Positions 1 to 13,799 of a stretch of 64,000 nt of DNA are shown here, piece by piece. Below the pieces are notes generated by a model, which saw only the letters and a program-made list of their open reading frames with translations, was not told the DNA's origin and made no database searches. Both the position numbers and the translations under genes were made by a program. Source of the DNA: Ampelomyces quisqualis (Eukaryota > Ascomycota > Dothideomycetes > Pleosporales > Phaeosphaeriaceae); contig JAGTXZ010000011.1 in NCBI GenBank assembly GCA_018398575.1, forward strand, positions 2,170,001 through 2,234,000. Reading direction: 5' to 3'. How positions within the stretch are numbered: position 1 is the stretch's first letter; each line of letters begins with the position of its first letter.

Positions 1-3000
1 AAAGTAAAGAAAGTAAGAAAACTAAGCAGTTTATATTAACATATATCTAACAGCACTTTTAGCAGCCAGATAAAGAAATGTTTACTAACAACCTTAACTT
101 ACTACTTACATATAGTGCAAAGTACAAGGTAATTAAGCTAAAGGCTAAGAGGACCTATATTAAAACTAGACCTAATCCTAATTAGAGGGGCCTAGCAGAT
201 AATTAAACAGTACTACGCAACGTTTAGGCTAAAATCCTTATTAGCTTATACAAACTATGTGTGCAACTAGTGCTCTAGATAGAGCTTTAAAAAAAATTTA
301 GCAAAGATATAGTTCTTCTACTAAGAGGAGAAATGCTAAAGTCTAAAATAGACGCTATGTTAGCAAAATAAAAGGACCTAGACTTAACATTTATTTTAGT
401 AGCGTTAATAGCGTTTGCAGAAGCTATTACGCTAATTAAGGCAAATAAGGTTATAATTGCAGAGCCTTAAGACAAACAAGGCACCTAAGACCAATTTATG
501 TTTAGGGTATATTAACTAGGCCAGCTAGCAGACATATGCAAGGGCATTATTCTATACAACCTAAAAAGTAATTTAGAAACAAAAGTTCTAAAGAAGTAGA
601 ACGTAAAGACATTATTGCGCAGTAGTCTATAAGGTGTAACAACAGAAGAAGGAGAGATTAAGTAGAATTATAACAAAGAAATCTCTATAAAGCTTAAGGG
701 GCTAGTGTAAATTAGGTAAATTAAGTAGTAGAACTGTAGAGTATAGTACACTACTGTGCAAAGCTATAGGATAAAAAACGCTTAAGTAGATACGTAGCCT
801 AGTCCTAAAAGCATAAGAATGCAAAAAGTATTGCAAAAGAAGTATATACGTAGACGTAACGCAAAATTAATTTAAAGCGTAAGAATAGTGTAGATTTGCA
901 GCAAAACCTAAACTAAGTAACAGCACTATTAAAGAGATTGCCTTAGACTTAAACTATAGTTAGGCACAGTTAAAGATAGGCTGCTAACTAGCAATACAGT
1001 TATACAGACAGTGCAAAGCTATATTAAACACAAGAACTACAAACTATTTTGCAAAAGAGTTCTATAAACTAGGCTGCTAATAATAGTATACTAGGCATTA
1101 CTATTATTGCTTAGCATAGCAGAGCACAGTTAAGAACTGTCTAGTAGCTAGCAGTACAGTTGTGTTAACAGTATTGCTAATATTGCAGATGTTGCTAACG
1201 TTGTGTTTTTCTAACGCAGAGACGTTAAGATAGTAACAGTGTCTGCAGTTAGTATAGGTTTAGGGACAAAGAAACAGGTTAAGGCCTAGCAAGTAAATAG
1301 TGCAGGCTAACCTTAGTTAAAAAACTAAGTCTCTAAGGAGCTCTATAAGTAGTATTGTAATAGTAATCTATATACGCGTTATAGTAAGCAAGGATACTAC
1401 GTGTAGAGCTATCTAAACGCAGTACAGATCTACGCTGTTAGCGCTTTGCGTAGTAAGAAAGCTCTAACAGAGATTTTAAAAAACTAGTAGCCTTTACCTT
1501 CTTAGAGGAATAGAGGCGCTTCTTAAATAGCGTTAGTAAAGGAGACAGAGAATAAGAGACGCTACTTAACTACCTTAACAGCAACTTATTTCTTGTTCTA
1601 CTATTACTAGATAGCGCTACTAACGTTAACGCCTTAGTAGATATAGAATACAAGTGTTACAGCGCTATTAACGCTGCGCTAGTAAATAGGATAAGAGTAC
1701 GCACTACTAATATTCTGCTATAACGCCTAAAGTAGGCTGCTATAGATAGTACGCCTACGCTAATTACTTAAATTGCGTTCTTAGACTATAATATTAATAG
1801 TTAGCAATTGCAATTAGTTGCTTACTTAGTCCCTAGCCTTACCTACAACTTAATTCTAGAGAAACTATAGCTAGCCTATAAAGAAGTAGCTATTTATGCA
1901 ACTAACAGCACAATAACTATTAGGTAGGCTAGAAACCTACTTGTAAAGGAAAAGGCCTACTGCACTACCCTACTACTTCTAAAAGAGATTAGCGCTACTA
2001 AGGCAACACAAGAGTTTTATAACTATTCTAAGTTATAAAAGCGCTGCACAATATTTACTGTAACTAGTATCTACGCTATAATAAACATGTTAAGCAAGTT
2101 ACCTAAAGAGCAGACATTAATAACCTTACTCTTGCTGCAGCTTTTAGACTTTGCAGATGTTTTTAACAAACGCTCTGCCTCTAGTCTGCCTCTACACAGG
2201 AGCTAGATAGACTATTATATCTAACTCTAACCAAGCAAGAATAGGAAGACTCTAGACCTCTCTTAGGGTCTGTTATACTCTATGCCTTGTAATTAGCTAA
2301 TAGAGCTGTAACAGTAAGTTGCAGACCTCTTAAATAAGAGCTAGATCTGCGCTAGCTTCTCTACAGTAAGGGCCCTAGTCCTGCTAGTAAAGAAGGCTTT
2401 AGGTATATAGCGCCTCTATATTAACTACTAGGCCCTAAACAAAATTATAAAGGTAGATTAATACCTGCTCTTATTAATTAAAGAAACCTTTTGTATACTC
2501 TTTTAGGCAAGGTAGTTTACAAAGGTTAATGTTTACTTAGCCTTCTACTAGATAAGAGTTGCAGCAGAAGATAAGCACCTTACAGCGTTTTACACACGCT
2601 TTAGCCTCTTTAAGTAGCTTATTTATCCTATAGGACTTTCTAGTGCACTCTTTTCTTTTTAGCGTTATATTAATACTACCTTTAAAGAAACGCTAGGGGA
2701 CTTTGCTACAGCATACCTAGATAACGTACTTATCTACTCTAGCAGCTTACTTAAAGACTACTATAGTAAGGTGCAACAGGTCCTCTAACTTCTCTGCAAC
2801 GCCTATCTGTACCTAGACCTTAAGAAGTATACTTTTGCAACAAAGATAGTTAAGTATCTAAGATATATTATTAAGGCAGAATAGGCTGTCTAGCCTAACT
2901 CTACTAAGGTACAGGCTATTATAGAATAGGAGCCTCTAACATCCTCTTAAGAAGTCTAGAGTTTCCTTAGGTTTACTAACTTCTATAAGGACTTTATACT

Positions 3001-5749
3001 AAATTTCTCTAGTGTTGCAGCTTTCTTGCATACGTTAACAAAGAAGAACGCTGCCTTTTTATAGACAACTAAAGCGTAACACGCGTTTAACTGCTTAAAG
3101 CGTATCTTTAGCTCTAAACTAGTCCTAACTTAGTAAGACCCTGCGCAGCCTACAATAGTAGAAGCAGATAGCTCTAAGAGTGCTCTTAAGAGGTGCCTCT
3201 TATAAGACGTTAATAGAGTGCTTTACTCTGTTGTATACTACTCTGCATCCTTATTACTAGTACAACGCAACTATACTATCTATAATAAAGAGCTTATAGT
3301 AGTTGTTAAATGCCTTAAAGTATAGACGCTAGAGCTTTAAAGTGTCTATAAGCTGTTTACTATTCTTATAGACTATAAGAATCTAGAATACTTTACAACT
3401 ACGCAATTACTTACAGAGCAATAACAACGTTAGTTAGAACTACTATTTAAATTCTACTTTTACTTCTAGTACTACCTAGGGTGCCTTACTACCTATCTAG
3501 ACGCGCTAAGCTAGCGTAAGCAGAATGCGCAGGGTTATATACTGCAACTAAAGCGCGTTATAACTCTACTTTCTATCTAGTCTACGTCTATACAGCCCTA
3601 TAAGAAGGACTGTCTACTTTCTCTAAAAGATCTCCTCTTCTTAGACTAGTATATGCAAGAGCTTTAGGATAAGGCTATACGCTAGGATAAGATATATTAA
3701 GCCTGTCTACAAGTAGTACACTAGGGCGCTAGAGTATTTCTATTAGAGGCTAAGACAAATTAATAAGTTAGTAACTATAACGTCTCTGCATATAGCGCGC
3801 TTTAGTAGAAAGGCATAATATAGCTGCTAAGGTAGAAGCTACTTACTATAACAGTTATTTAGCAAGCGCATAACTTAAACTTAGCTAGTTACCTAAGTAA
3901 AAACAAGACGTTTTAGATCTTATATAGAGACTATTATTAGGATAGAATAGCTGCAGACGTTACTTAGTTTGTCTATAACTGTTATTGTTACAGAGCTTAC
4001 GTGTCTTGCTTCTAACAACAGAGTCTCTTGCAGCCAATCCTAGTTACAGATTAATACTAGGCTTAAATCTCTATAGATTTTATAGTAAATCTCCTACAAG
4101 CTTGCAAAACCTTCTTCTAATATCTCTTAGTTATTACAGATAGGCTGTCTAAATATGTGCAACTAGAAGCTATACTATTAATAAAGGCTAAAGAGTGCGC
4201 AGAGCAATTTAAAGAAGTCTAGTAGTAGTTTTATAGTTTCTTAAGCAGTATAATTAGCAACTGCAGCTTAGACTAGCTAAAGAGATTCTAGAAAACTTTG
4301 TGCAAGCTTGTTAGAGTTAAACAACTTCTGTCTACAGCACACTATTCTTAAATAGATAGCAGCATAGAATAAGCTAACCAAGAAGTATAATTAGTTCTAA
4401 AGGTTATAATAAACCTTTTCTAAATAAATTAGCCCTAGTGCCTTGCTACTTACTAGCTAGCGCTTAACAACAGGAACTCCTTTATAACTAGTATTAGCTC
4501 TAATTTACTACTAAACAGATATAATATACTACTTATCTAGCCTAAGCATATCTAATAAGTGTCTTGTATAATAGTAAAGGGAAGGGCTGTCTAGTTTGTG
4601 CGCTACCTACAAGAAGAAATAGAAATAGCCTAAGCAGCAATCTTATATACTTAGCAGAAACAACAAGAGGCTACAGATTAGGCACGTTAACTAGCACGCT
4701 AATATCAGGTTAAAGATAGAGTGTAGTTCTTAATAAGAAATGTTAAAACAGTATAGTAAAGTAAGAAGTTAGACTAGCTACAAGTAAAGTACACTATAGT
4801 AGCTATGCTAACACTACTTACAGTTACTTTAGATTTACTAGAAAGCCTTTATAAAATAGTGCACGTTAACCTTGTTAAACTAGCCTCTAAAGACCTACTC
4901 CTAAGCCAAGTCTTCTAAGACTCTAGACTAGGACTAGCGCTAGAACTAGAGGATAAGGACAAAGATCTGCGCAAATAGGAAGTAGAAGAAATACTTTAAG
5001 AGAAAAACGCATAAGGCTATAATAAGAAACAAGTGCTAGTTAAGTAGAAGAGATAGCTTATACTATTATAGCACCTAAAGAAGAACTTTCTTAATACAAA
5101 AGCACTTTACACATTTAAAGGTAACTAGACAAAGCGTTTACAAGGCAATATTACTTAAGAGACAATAAGTACACAAATTTAGAGCTACGTAGGCTATAGA
5201 AAATTTATTTTAGGCCCTAAAGGGGTAACTATCTAGGAACAGCTAGGCTCTTACAGAAAACTCTAAAGAGTTAGCCTAAGAGCATAACAAAGACATAACA
5301 GCTTAGGCCTAATCTCTAACAAAGGGTAACTTGTTATTATTAAGAGACGTAGAGTAGTAATAGTAGTAATAGAGTAGGCCTAAAAGGCTATTACTAAAGC
5401 CTAGGGGCAACGCTGCGCGTAGCTTAAAGCAAGAAGAGATAAGAGCAGTAGTAAGAGCAGCGCAGAAAAAGGCCTTGCGCAATCTTTAGTTAGTAAACTT
5501 GTAGACTAAAGGTAAGCTAGCTGCTACTTACGTTCTAGTTAGCTATAATCTTACACTGTAACGCTATTATCTTTTGCATACTTTAACCTAACATATTTAG
5601 AGCAAGAACTAGGTTATTTACCTAGTTTCTGTAGCTAGGCGTTGCAACAACAAGGGACAACAATAGAGTATTAGAGGTAAAGCCAAAGGCTAAGGCTATT
5701 ACGCTGCTGTTCTAAGCAAGCTAGTAAGCTGCCTTAAAGTTAAGCTTAG

Positions 5750-6260
5750 TATTATAAAACTATAGTAAGTTAAAAGAATAGTTACAGAATAGGTATAGAC
5801 AGAAAACTACTTACAGCCTTTAAGTACGTAGGAGCGTGCGTGCTAGCCTTCTTAACGTATACCTTTGTATTCTTACTGTTAGTAATAAGCTTATAGGCCT
5901 TAAGCGCTGCGCAAAGAGCCAGATGCGCAGAAAGCTAGCCTGTAAACAACTTATAACAGCATTTTACTATATAACAAAAGCTGCACTTCTTACTACTATT
6001 CTACACACAGTTAATATAGCTGTAAACTACGTACTTCTTAATATATAATAAGTAGTTAAACTGCACACGCTTTAGCGTTATAGCCTTATTATTAGAGTTA
6101 CTAGTTACTTTATAACTACCTGTATAGCGACAGCGCCTTAAAGGCGTAACAAGGTTAGAGAAAGAGCGCTTAGAGCGCGCAGGAGACAATATTAGAAAGC
6201 AATTAATAAGTTAATTGTTAAAGAAGCAAGTATAGTTAGTATGTAGTCTAGGCGCAGTCT
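5750..6260 (-). pseudogene. Degenerate antisense frame in element C with a cysteine cluster
   Basis: On the strand opposite to pol, between the end of pol and the 3' LTR, one frame stays readable for roughly 500 bases with a handful of TAG/TAA stops, at least some of which fit a RIP-mutated CAG or CAA. It contains SKKCSFC, then four residues, then CC (cysteine codons at 5985-5983, 5976-5974, 5961-5959, 5958-5956), followed by a G-stop-LSAHLALCAAL stretch. Element B has a similarly placed antisense frame with SKKCTYC, six residues, CC, and a G-stop-E...LSRAL stretch. The shared place, strand and cysteine pattern suggest a third gene common to both families. The spacing resembles half of a Zn2Cys6 finger, but no function can be assigned. 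Boundaries are approximate. Confidence 0.4.
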
Positions 6261-6485
6261 AAAGGTAGAAGGAAGACTAAAGAAGAATAGTGTTAGTAGT
6301 GCAAGAACTAGGACAGAGCTAGCTAAGCGCTAACATAAAATTATAGTAGGCGCATAGATGCACGCGCACAGCAGGCAGCTAGGTAACAAGTAGCGCTAGA
6401 ATAACCTTAGCCTATCTACGCAACGCAATCGCTATATTATAACAATACAGGCTTCTACCTTAAGAGGAGGGTAAGTAAAGGAGTA

Positions 6486-6672
6486 TGTAATAGGCTAGGC
6501 TTTGCCTAGCCCTTTACCTTCTTAGGAAGAGCTTAGTCTAGCCTTACTACCTTTTTATAGACTAGTACGCACAGAGAGTATATAAACCCCTTCTGTAACT
6601 AGTAGAGAAGCTTAAGGAATACAACTCTTTCTAGTACCTTATTATTCTATCTTTGTGGGCTAGCCTATAACA
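6486..6672 (+). repeat. 3' LTR of element C
   Basis: The segment starts TGTAATAGGCTAGGC and ends GCTAGCCTATAACA, so its ends form an inverted repeat of the TG...CA type used by LTRs. It follows a purine-rich tract and ends exactly where element A homology resumes. It is 187 bases long. A TATATAAA box at 6579-6586 could be the LTR promoter. The partner 5' LTR is not in the window, so identity between LTRs cannot be measured. Confidence 0.72.
6579..6586 (+). promoter_or_regulatory. TATA box in the LTR of element C
   Basis: TATATAAA lies in the middle of the 187-base LTR, where retrotransposon promoters usually sit. Activity today is unlikely given the decay of the element. Confidence 0.4.
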
Positions 6673-9600
6673 CTAGTATAGTAGTTATAATATTAAGTTT
6701 AATTTCTTTAATATAGTTATCTTAAAGTAATATAAGATCTTTAACTTCTTTTTCCTATACTATAATCTACTTAGCTAACGCTTGTAAGAGTCTTAGCTAT
6801 TTTAAATAGCGTTTATAGAACGCTTGCAACATATATAAAGCGCCTAAAAAGTTTAAAGTATTATACTAAGTAAAGTTAGAATTATAGCCTACCTATTTTA
6901 TATAATACTTTAGGATAAAGTAGTATAGCTTGCTAGCTAGAATCTCTTTAACTTCTTATTCTTTAACGCCTTAAATTAAAATGCTAGATAGGTTTAGGCT
7001 TAGCTAACTAGGCAGAGAGTTATTAAAGTTTTTACAAAAGACGTCTAAAGTAAACACGTTAAAGATCTTAGAACCTTTAGGTAGCTTTAGTTAGAATAAA
7101 TAGCTAACTTGTTCTAAGACTTTAAAGAAGCCTTTTTACAATTTAGTAAGTTTACAACTTAGGCAGGTAACAAATAGGTTTTAGGTTAAAAAGTAAACCT
7201 TATTACTTACTACCTAATTAACAAGTTAATAATATTTGTTTACTTTAGCAGCTATTTATTACTGCGCCTTTTTTATATTATCTTTAGCTGTGCGCTAGGC
7301 TTTATACATGCAGGTAGCTAAGCTTAAGGCATTCTTAATGTTTATATCTTTGTGTTTTAAAAGGAATAATACTTAATCTTAGCTCTATTATAGTTTAGAT
7401 CTAAACAAAAGTTAGTATAGCGCTATACTAATTGCAAAGTGCAGTAGCGTAGCTTAGGCTTAATTAATTATTAGCAAAAGGTTACTCTAGTTGTCCTAGT
7501 AATAAGATATAAAGAGCCTTAACTGTTAATTAATATACTTATTTATAATCTTAGTTTGTCTATTAGTTTATTTATAGTAGGCTGTAGAAAGCTTAAGTTG
7601 TACGCCTAGAATCTTGCAGAACTTAGACTAGAATTAGAATATAAACTAGAGTCTGCAGTTAAACACTATACTCTTAGGCGTATAGCTAAATTAGTATACT
7701 TATTAAATAAACAAGTAAGCTATTTCTTAAGCGTTAATTATTTTGTAGCAAGGAATAAAAACAGCTTGCTTAGATAGACAATTAATAATTACTATAATCT
7801 AATTATAGCTATAATAGTCTTTTAGGAAAGTCTTAAAATCTATATATAGATGCTGCATAAGCTAATTAGGAATTAGTAATAGATAAAGGAAACCTTAGGA
7901 TTAGAGCTGTCTTAGATAAGATCTTTAATAGGTAACGCACTTTTATATATAGCGTTTATATATAGCCTCTATACTTTTCTAATAATACTACTAAGATAGA
8001 AGCTAATACATCTTTGTAGCGCTTAGATAAGCAGTAGATACCTAATTATAAGCCTTTCTAATTAGTTAAGTGTATAAAGAGAAATCCTTAGGTATATATA
8101 GGCGTAAGTAATACAGTAGTAGTTTTTTTTAGATATAATATAGCTATAGCAACATAAAGCATTCTTCCTTAAAGAAGTAGCAATTCTCTACTAGTAGGGC
8201 TTTAATTAGTTCTAAAAAGTTAATATTTAAGGGGGCACTAATAGAGTAAACTAAAATAGCTAATATATTAATCTCTAGCTAGGTACAGACGTAGTTCTAG
8301 GCTAGTTTAGAGTTAACCTAGGAGTTTAGGCGTTTAGGTCCTAGAAGTACACAGAATCTGTTGTCTTATTAGGTAGCCTTAACCTTACTAATATTCTGTT
8401 TCCTTTAGCTTAAGATATTAGCTTACTTATTAAGCTTGCTAGGCATATACTTAATATAGAAATTAAAAGAGGTAATAATCTCTACCTATTGTGCTTAACG
8501 TGCATTAAGAACCTTAGTAGTTATAAAGTATTTTAAGAAGCAGTAATCTAAATACACTTAGATTTAGCTCTATATAGAGGTAAGTTTAGCTTTCTACTTC
8601 TTAAACGCTTTTAAAATAGTAAAAAGTTCTTTGTTGTATATTTCCTAATTAAGCTTAGCCCTAGATAGAGCGTAACTATAGAACACTACAGAATACTACT
8701 TGTTATTAGAGTACTTCTAAGAGAGTACTTCTACTATTACTCTATCTAACGCGTTAGTTTCTAATTTTGTGTTATACTTAGGATAAAAATAAGATAGCGT
8801 AGAAATTGCTAGGAGTAAGGCTTTAATCTAATTAAAAGCCTATTAGCAGTCTATAGTCTATTCAAACAGTATAGCAAGACTTTAAAGCTTTATAATTAGT
8901 TTAGCTACATAGAAGAAATTCTTAATAAATTATTAATAGAAACTAGCAAACCTAAGAAATAACTTAACGCTAGTAATTGTAGTAGGTTTAGCCTAGTTTT
9001 AGAGTACTTCTACCTTGTTAGAGTTAACTTTAGTGCCCTAGTTTGTTAAAACATAACCTAGATACCTTTTACAGGTTATATAGAATTTACTCTTCTAGAT
9101 ATCTACTTAGAGTCCTGTAGTACGTAGGCACTCTAGGACCTTTTAGACGTGTTCTTAATGTGCGTTTATATCCTCTAAGTAGATTAAGATATTATTAAGA
9201 TATGCAATGCAGAAATTATTAAGATAATTAATTAGTATATTATTTATGTAGCGCTAATACGTTGCTAGTCTATTATATAAGCTAAAAAGAAGCACTTTAC
9301 ACTTATAAGTACTATAATAGGTCTAGAAAGTAGTATACTCTTTAGAATTAGGATCTATACAAATTTTGTTAAAGGCAGCTCTAATATTAAACTTAGTAAA
9401 GATCTTAGCTTTAGAGGGACGTAATAGCAGCTTATTAATATAAGAGATTAAATAGACGTCCTTATGCGTAAGAGCGTTAATCTTCTAGTAGTCTATACAG
9501 ATACATATATCTCTATTTAGTTTGTGTACACAAAGGATAAGTAAAGTAAAAGAACTTTAGCTAGCCTTAATAAAACCCTTCTAAAGGTGTTCTTAGACGT

Positions 9601-11931
9601 AGGCCTTAGTAGCTTTAAGCTCCTTCTAATTTTGCTTATATAGGAGACTAAACGCATTTAGTAATAGTTCTTTAAAAATAATCTTGTAATTGTATAGACA
9701 ATAAAAAAGCAATTAGTTAGCTACTGTCTTGCTAAATTTATTCTAATACTAGAGGTAACAGGTAGGTAATTACTTATCTAATTGGTATTAACTAGCTGTA
9801 TTGTTCTTAGAGGCAAGGATCCTATTAATCTTATATAGGCTAGTTGTAAAGAACTTGTTTTAGGGCTTCTTTATAATAAAGTAGAATGCATTAGCAGAAA
9901 TGAGAGCAATGCAGGTAGTTAGAGAAGGTTTAGACTCTAAGCAGAGTTGCTTAGTTAGGGTATAAGAAATCTCTAAGAATTTTTAGGCTAATAGGAGCTT
10001 TAAGCATCTCTTAAGACAATAAATAGAAGAAGAAGAATAACAGTAAGAACTGTTTTAGATATAATAGTCTTCTTTTTTCTATAGAGCGTTGCGTTATTGC
10101 ATATTAAGATAGATAGTAGCTAGTACTGTAGCTTAATATAGAATAGTAGGAATAAAGAGTAAAAGATTGTAAAAACAAGGGTACTTAGATAGCTAAATAA
10201 ACTGTAACTTATCTGTGTCTAATTAAATCTTAAATTGCCTTAACTATTAGAGGCTAAGTATATAATCCTAAGACCTAAGATTAAGAATAAAAAATAGATA
10301 GTTTAAAATCTTTTAGCTATTAATGTTTAAGTGTAGTTAAATATATTAAGCAACTGCAAAAGTAATCTAATCCTTAAAGCTACGTACCTAAACCTAGAAG
10401 AGAAGCTTCTAAATAGGTTAATGTAAAGCTTTAGAAATAGATAAGACAATTTGTAAATTTAAAAATAAAAAACTTTAAGTACTAGTATTAACAAGAGTAT
10501 TAAGGCATAAGCTAATACCTTAGTTATAAAGAAGCGCAGGTATAAAGAAATAGAAACTACAAAACAAATAAAAAAGGTTAAGGTAAGATAGATTGTAATA
10601 GCTTAGGCCTAAGAAGAAGTATTCTCTTAGGCGCTTCTATTTCTTATACAATACACCTCCTAGTTAGGTTACTCTTAAGTATCTTTAAACTTATCTACTT
10701 CTATAGCTTTAATCTAACACATATAAGGTTTTGTGCAGTTACTAGAGTAGTGTTCTAGCTTACTACAATTGTAACAACTACTAGAAGTCTTCTGTTATTC
10801 TAGCTTAGGAGTCTTTATAGAAAGGCGCACTATAGTAGATTAATAGGCTAGCGTAGAATGTGTTAGGGCGCTAGAGGTAGTAGTCTAATTTAGCTCTAAA
10901 TTAGTTTGCAAGGCCTACCTAATTAAGAATTTAGCAGCAGCTAGTAACATGCTTAGGTTAGAATTATTCTTCTACTCTATATTATAGGTAGTAAGGTGTT
11001 TTACTATCTAATTAAATAAGTTCTTCTATTAGTGCCTAAATCCTAGGTTAGAGGCTTATAGTCCTAGCGTAATTTTTGTCTATAAGTAGTAAAACTACTC
11101 TAAAGAAGGTACTTGTCCCTTAACTGCAGAACTTAGAAACCTAGCTTTAAGTAAGAGGAACGTTTTCTTCTTAGTTATCTGCATTTAATTAAAGGCTGCA
11201 CAGCTTTTAGCTACCTTGTTACCTATAATAAAGTAAGACTTAAGTAGCTTAATTATTTGCTTAGCGTTCTAGAATTGCTCTTAATTAGTATCTAATAAAT
11301 ATTATAGCTTAAGATAGCCCTTAGCTAATCCTATAGTATAGCTCTATACTAAGGCTATGCGTTGTCTTTTAGTCTAATAGTAATCTAAGTTAATTTTAAG
11401 TTAATTCTAAATAGAGGCCTACTATTAGCAGAAGGTAGAATCTTTTTTATTACTAAGATTGTCTATATTAGGCGTTTTCTTAGATTGTTAAAGTTAGTAA
11501 GAGCCTTTATAGTAATATAAGTACTTAGATATAGAGCTATTAGATAAACAGCAGAGTGCAGAGAAGTTCTAGAGAGTTTTAGTAGTAGGCAGAGGCTTGT
11601 CTAGTCCTATTAACTAAGCTAGTTCTTTCTTAAGAGAATTAATCTCTACTAATACCTGTTTTAGTTTTTATTATAATTAATTAACCTCTATTTAGGTAGA
11701 GGTAGGATTAGGTAGAGGTATAGGTCTAGCTTTAGGCTAAAAGAGTTTCTTAGTGTCTGTTTTTTTTACTTTAGCACTCTGTTGCTAGGTTATTACAGTT
11801 AATACAGAGTTGTCTTAAGAGAAGGCTCCTAGGGTTAGTTTTTTAGGGGGAGTTATTAGCGTTGCCTCTAATACTCCTAGGTTATTAATAGTCTCTAAGT
11901 TTCTATTGTAGTGCCAAACGCAACTTTTACT
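6673..11931 (-). mobile_element. Element A, main part: gypsy chromovirus in reverse orientation
   Basis: The reverse complement matches element B along almost its whole gag-pol, from the gag start (near 11,900) through the CCHC knuckle (near 10,760), reverse transcriptase (near 9,200), integrase (near 7,400-8,100) and chromodomain (near 6,870). It is heavily mutated: where B still has CCA or TCA, A mostly has CTA or TTA. Its left end is cut by element C at 6673, at a point equal to about B 17,690, so its 3' part and 3' LTR are not here. Its right end is cut by element B. Together with 19033-19546 it matches B 12236-17690 in length within a few bases, which supports one original element broken by later insertions. 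Confidence 0.85.
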
Positions 11932-11936
11932 AAAGT

Positions 11937-12235
11937 TGTAACAAGTACATACAAACACATGTTACATCCAATACCTTATAAAGGCTTAGTAACAGATTAT
12001 GTAGGGAGCTAGTAGATTAGGACCAAAAGCGCTCCAACAGCGCTCTAACTCAGCTGCTACGCCTACTATAAATATAAGCCCATAGCATAGATAGAGGACA
12101 AGTTTCTCTTGTCCTTCTGTACAAGACCTATAGGTATATAGCCAATCCAGAATCTCTAATACAACACGCACTCCTATATACCTCTAATACGTATCCAATT
12201 TAATCCTAATAGCTGTACCTACCTGCGCTGTTACA
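11937..12235 (+). repeat. 5' LTR of element B
   Basis: 299 bases from TGTAACAAG to GCTGTTACA. It aligns without gaps to 18734-19032. A TATAAATA box sits at 12067-12074. It retains CCA/TCA at several places where the 3' LTR has CTA/TTA, and the reverse at others. Confidence 0.93.
12067..12074 (+). promoter_or_regulatory. TATA box in the LTR of element B
   Basis: TATAAATA inside the 5' LTR, about 130 bases from its start, and conserved in the 3' LTR. This is the expected place for the promoter of the element's genomic RNA. Confidence 0.45.
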
Positions 12236-12469
12236 TTACAAGAGAAACTTTGTTCTGCTAGTAATAGCATTCAGATAATATCGCTATTTACTTTTGAAAA
12301 GATTGCGTCAAAACGTCTAGAACCCTATCCAAATCAGATCTGTTTGCGACCTCAAATCTATTAAACACAGTTAGGATCCCTTAGATCTCCTAACAGCCAA
12401 AGCCTTTAGGTTTAGATCTTCCTATTAACACAACAGTTAGGATTACTTTAGAAAAGTTGTGTTTGGCGC

Positions 12470-13740
12470 TATAATAGAAACTTAGAGACTATTAATAACC
12501 TAGGAGTATTAGAGGCAACGCTAATAACTCCCCCCAAAGAACCAACTCTAGGAGCCTTCCCCTAAGACGACTCTGTATCAACTGTAACAACCTAGCAACA
12601 GAGTGCTAAAGCAAAAAAGACAGACACTAAGGAACCCCCTTAGCCTAGAGCTGCACCAAATCTAACTCCTGCCTAAATAGAGGTTAATCAATTACAACAA
12701 GATTTAAAACAGGCTCTAGCAGAAATTAATTCCCTTAAGAAAGGACCAACTCTGTTAGTAGGACTAGACAAGCCTCTACCTACTACCAAATCACCTTAGA
12801 ACAATTCTGCACCCTGCTGTTTATCTAACAGCTCTATATCTAAGTACTTACATTGCTATAAGAGCTCTTGCTAACTTTAACAATCTAAGAAAACGCCTAA
12901 TATAGACAATCTTAGCAATAGAAAAGATCCTACCTTCTACTAATAGCAGGCCTTAATCTAGGATTAACTTAAAATCAACTCAGATTACTATCAGACCAAA
13001 AGACAACGCATAGCCTTAGTATAGGGCCACACTACAGGATTAGCTAAGAGCTATCTTAAGCCACAATATTTATCAGATACCAATCAAGAGCAATTCCAGA
13101 ACGCTAAGCAAATAGTTAAGCTACTTAAGTCCTATTTTATTACAGGCAATAAGGTAGCCAAAAGCTATACAGCGTTTGATTAATTGCAGATAATAAAGGA
13201 AGAAACGTTCCCCTTATTTAAAGCTAGGTTTTTAAGTTCTGCAGTTAAGGGACAAGTACCCCCTTTAGAGTAGTTTTACTACTTATAGACTAAGATTACG
13301 CTAGGGTTGTAAGCCCCTAACCTAGGATTTAGGCACTAATAGAAGAACTTATTTAATTAGATAGTAGAACACCTTACTGCATACAATATAGAGCAGAAGA
13401 ACAACCCTACACTAAGTATAACACCAGCTACTACTAAGTTGCCAATTAGGTTAGCCCTACAACAGAATTTAGAGCTAAATTAGACTACTACTACTAACGC
13501 TCTAACAAATTCTGCGCTAGCCTATTAATCTACAACAGTGCGTCTTCCTACAAAGACCTCTAAGCCAAAATAACAGAAGACTCCTAGTAGTTGTTACAAT
13601 TGCAGTAAGCTAGGACACTACTTTAGTAACTGCACAAAGCCTTATGTGCGTTAGATTAAAGCTGTAGAAGTAGATAAGTATAAAGATACTCAAGAGCAAC
13701 CCAATCAGGAGGTGAATTGTACAGGAAACAGAAGCGCCTA
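12470..13740 (+). pseudogene. Element B gag remnant
   Basis: A degenerate frame downstream of the leader. Near its 3' end is a nucleic-acid-binding zinc knuckle, C-x2-C-x4-H-x4-C (CYNCSKLGHYFSNC) at 13592-13633, preceded by a Ser/Pro/Lys-rich stretch. This is the standard end of a gypsy Gag nucleocapsid. TAG and TAA stops interrupt the frame at many points. The start codon cannot be fixed because the 5' part is decayed. Confidence 0.75.
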
Positions 13741-13799
13741 AGAGGACACTCCTCCCTAAGCCTAAGCTGTTACAATCTATCCTACCTTAACCTTTCTTA

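Larger units (their letters stand above)
1..6672 (+). mobile_element. Element C: degenerate Ty3/gypsy LTR retrotransposon, 5' end outside the window
   Basis: Read through its stops, the + strand gives pol in gypsy order: a protease-like stretch near 1590-1700, reverse transcriptase near 2390-2880 (active-site box now YLDN, one Asp lost), RNase H near 3210-3320, an integrase zinc region near 3960-4020, an integrase core near 4050-4280, and a chromodomain-like end near 5190-5260. The order protease-RT-RNase H-integrase is diagnostic of Ty3/gypsy. A purine-rich tract (6462-6484) precedes the 3' LTR. About 1.1 kb between pol and the LTR is not gag-pol; it carries an antisense frame listed separately. 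The element appears inserted into element A, whose sequence starts directly after 6672. The 5' LTR and most of gag lie left of the window or are too decayed to place. Confidence 0.85.
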
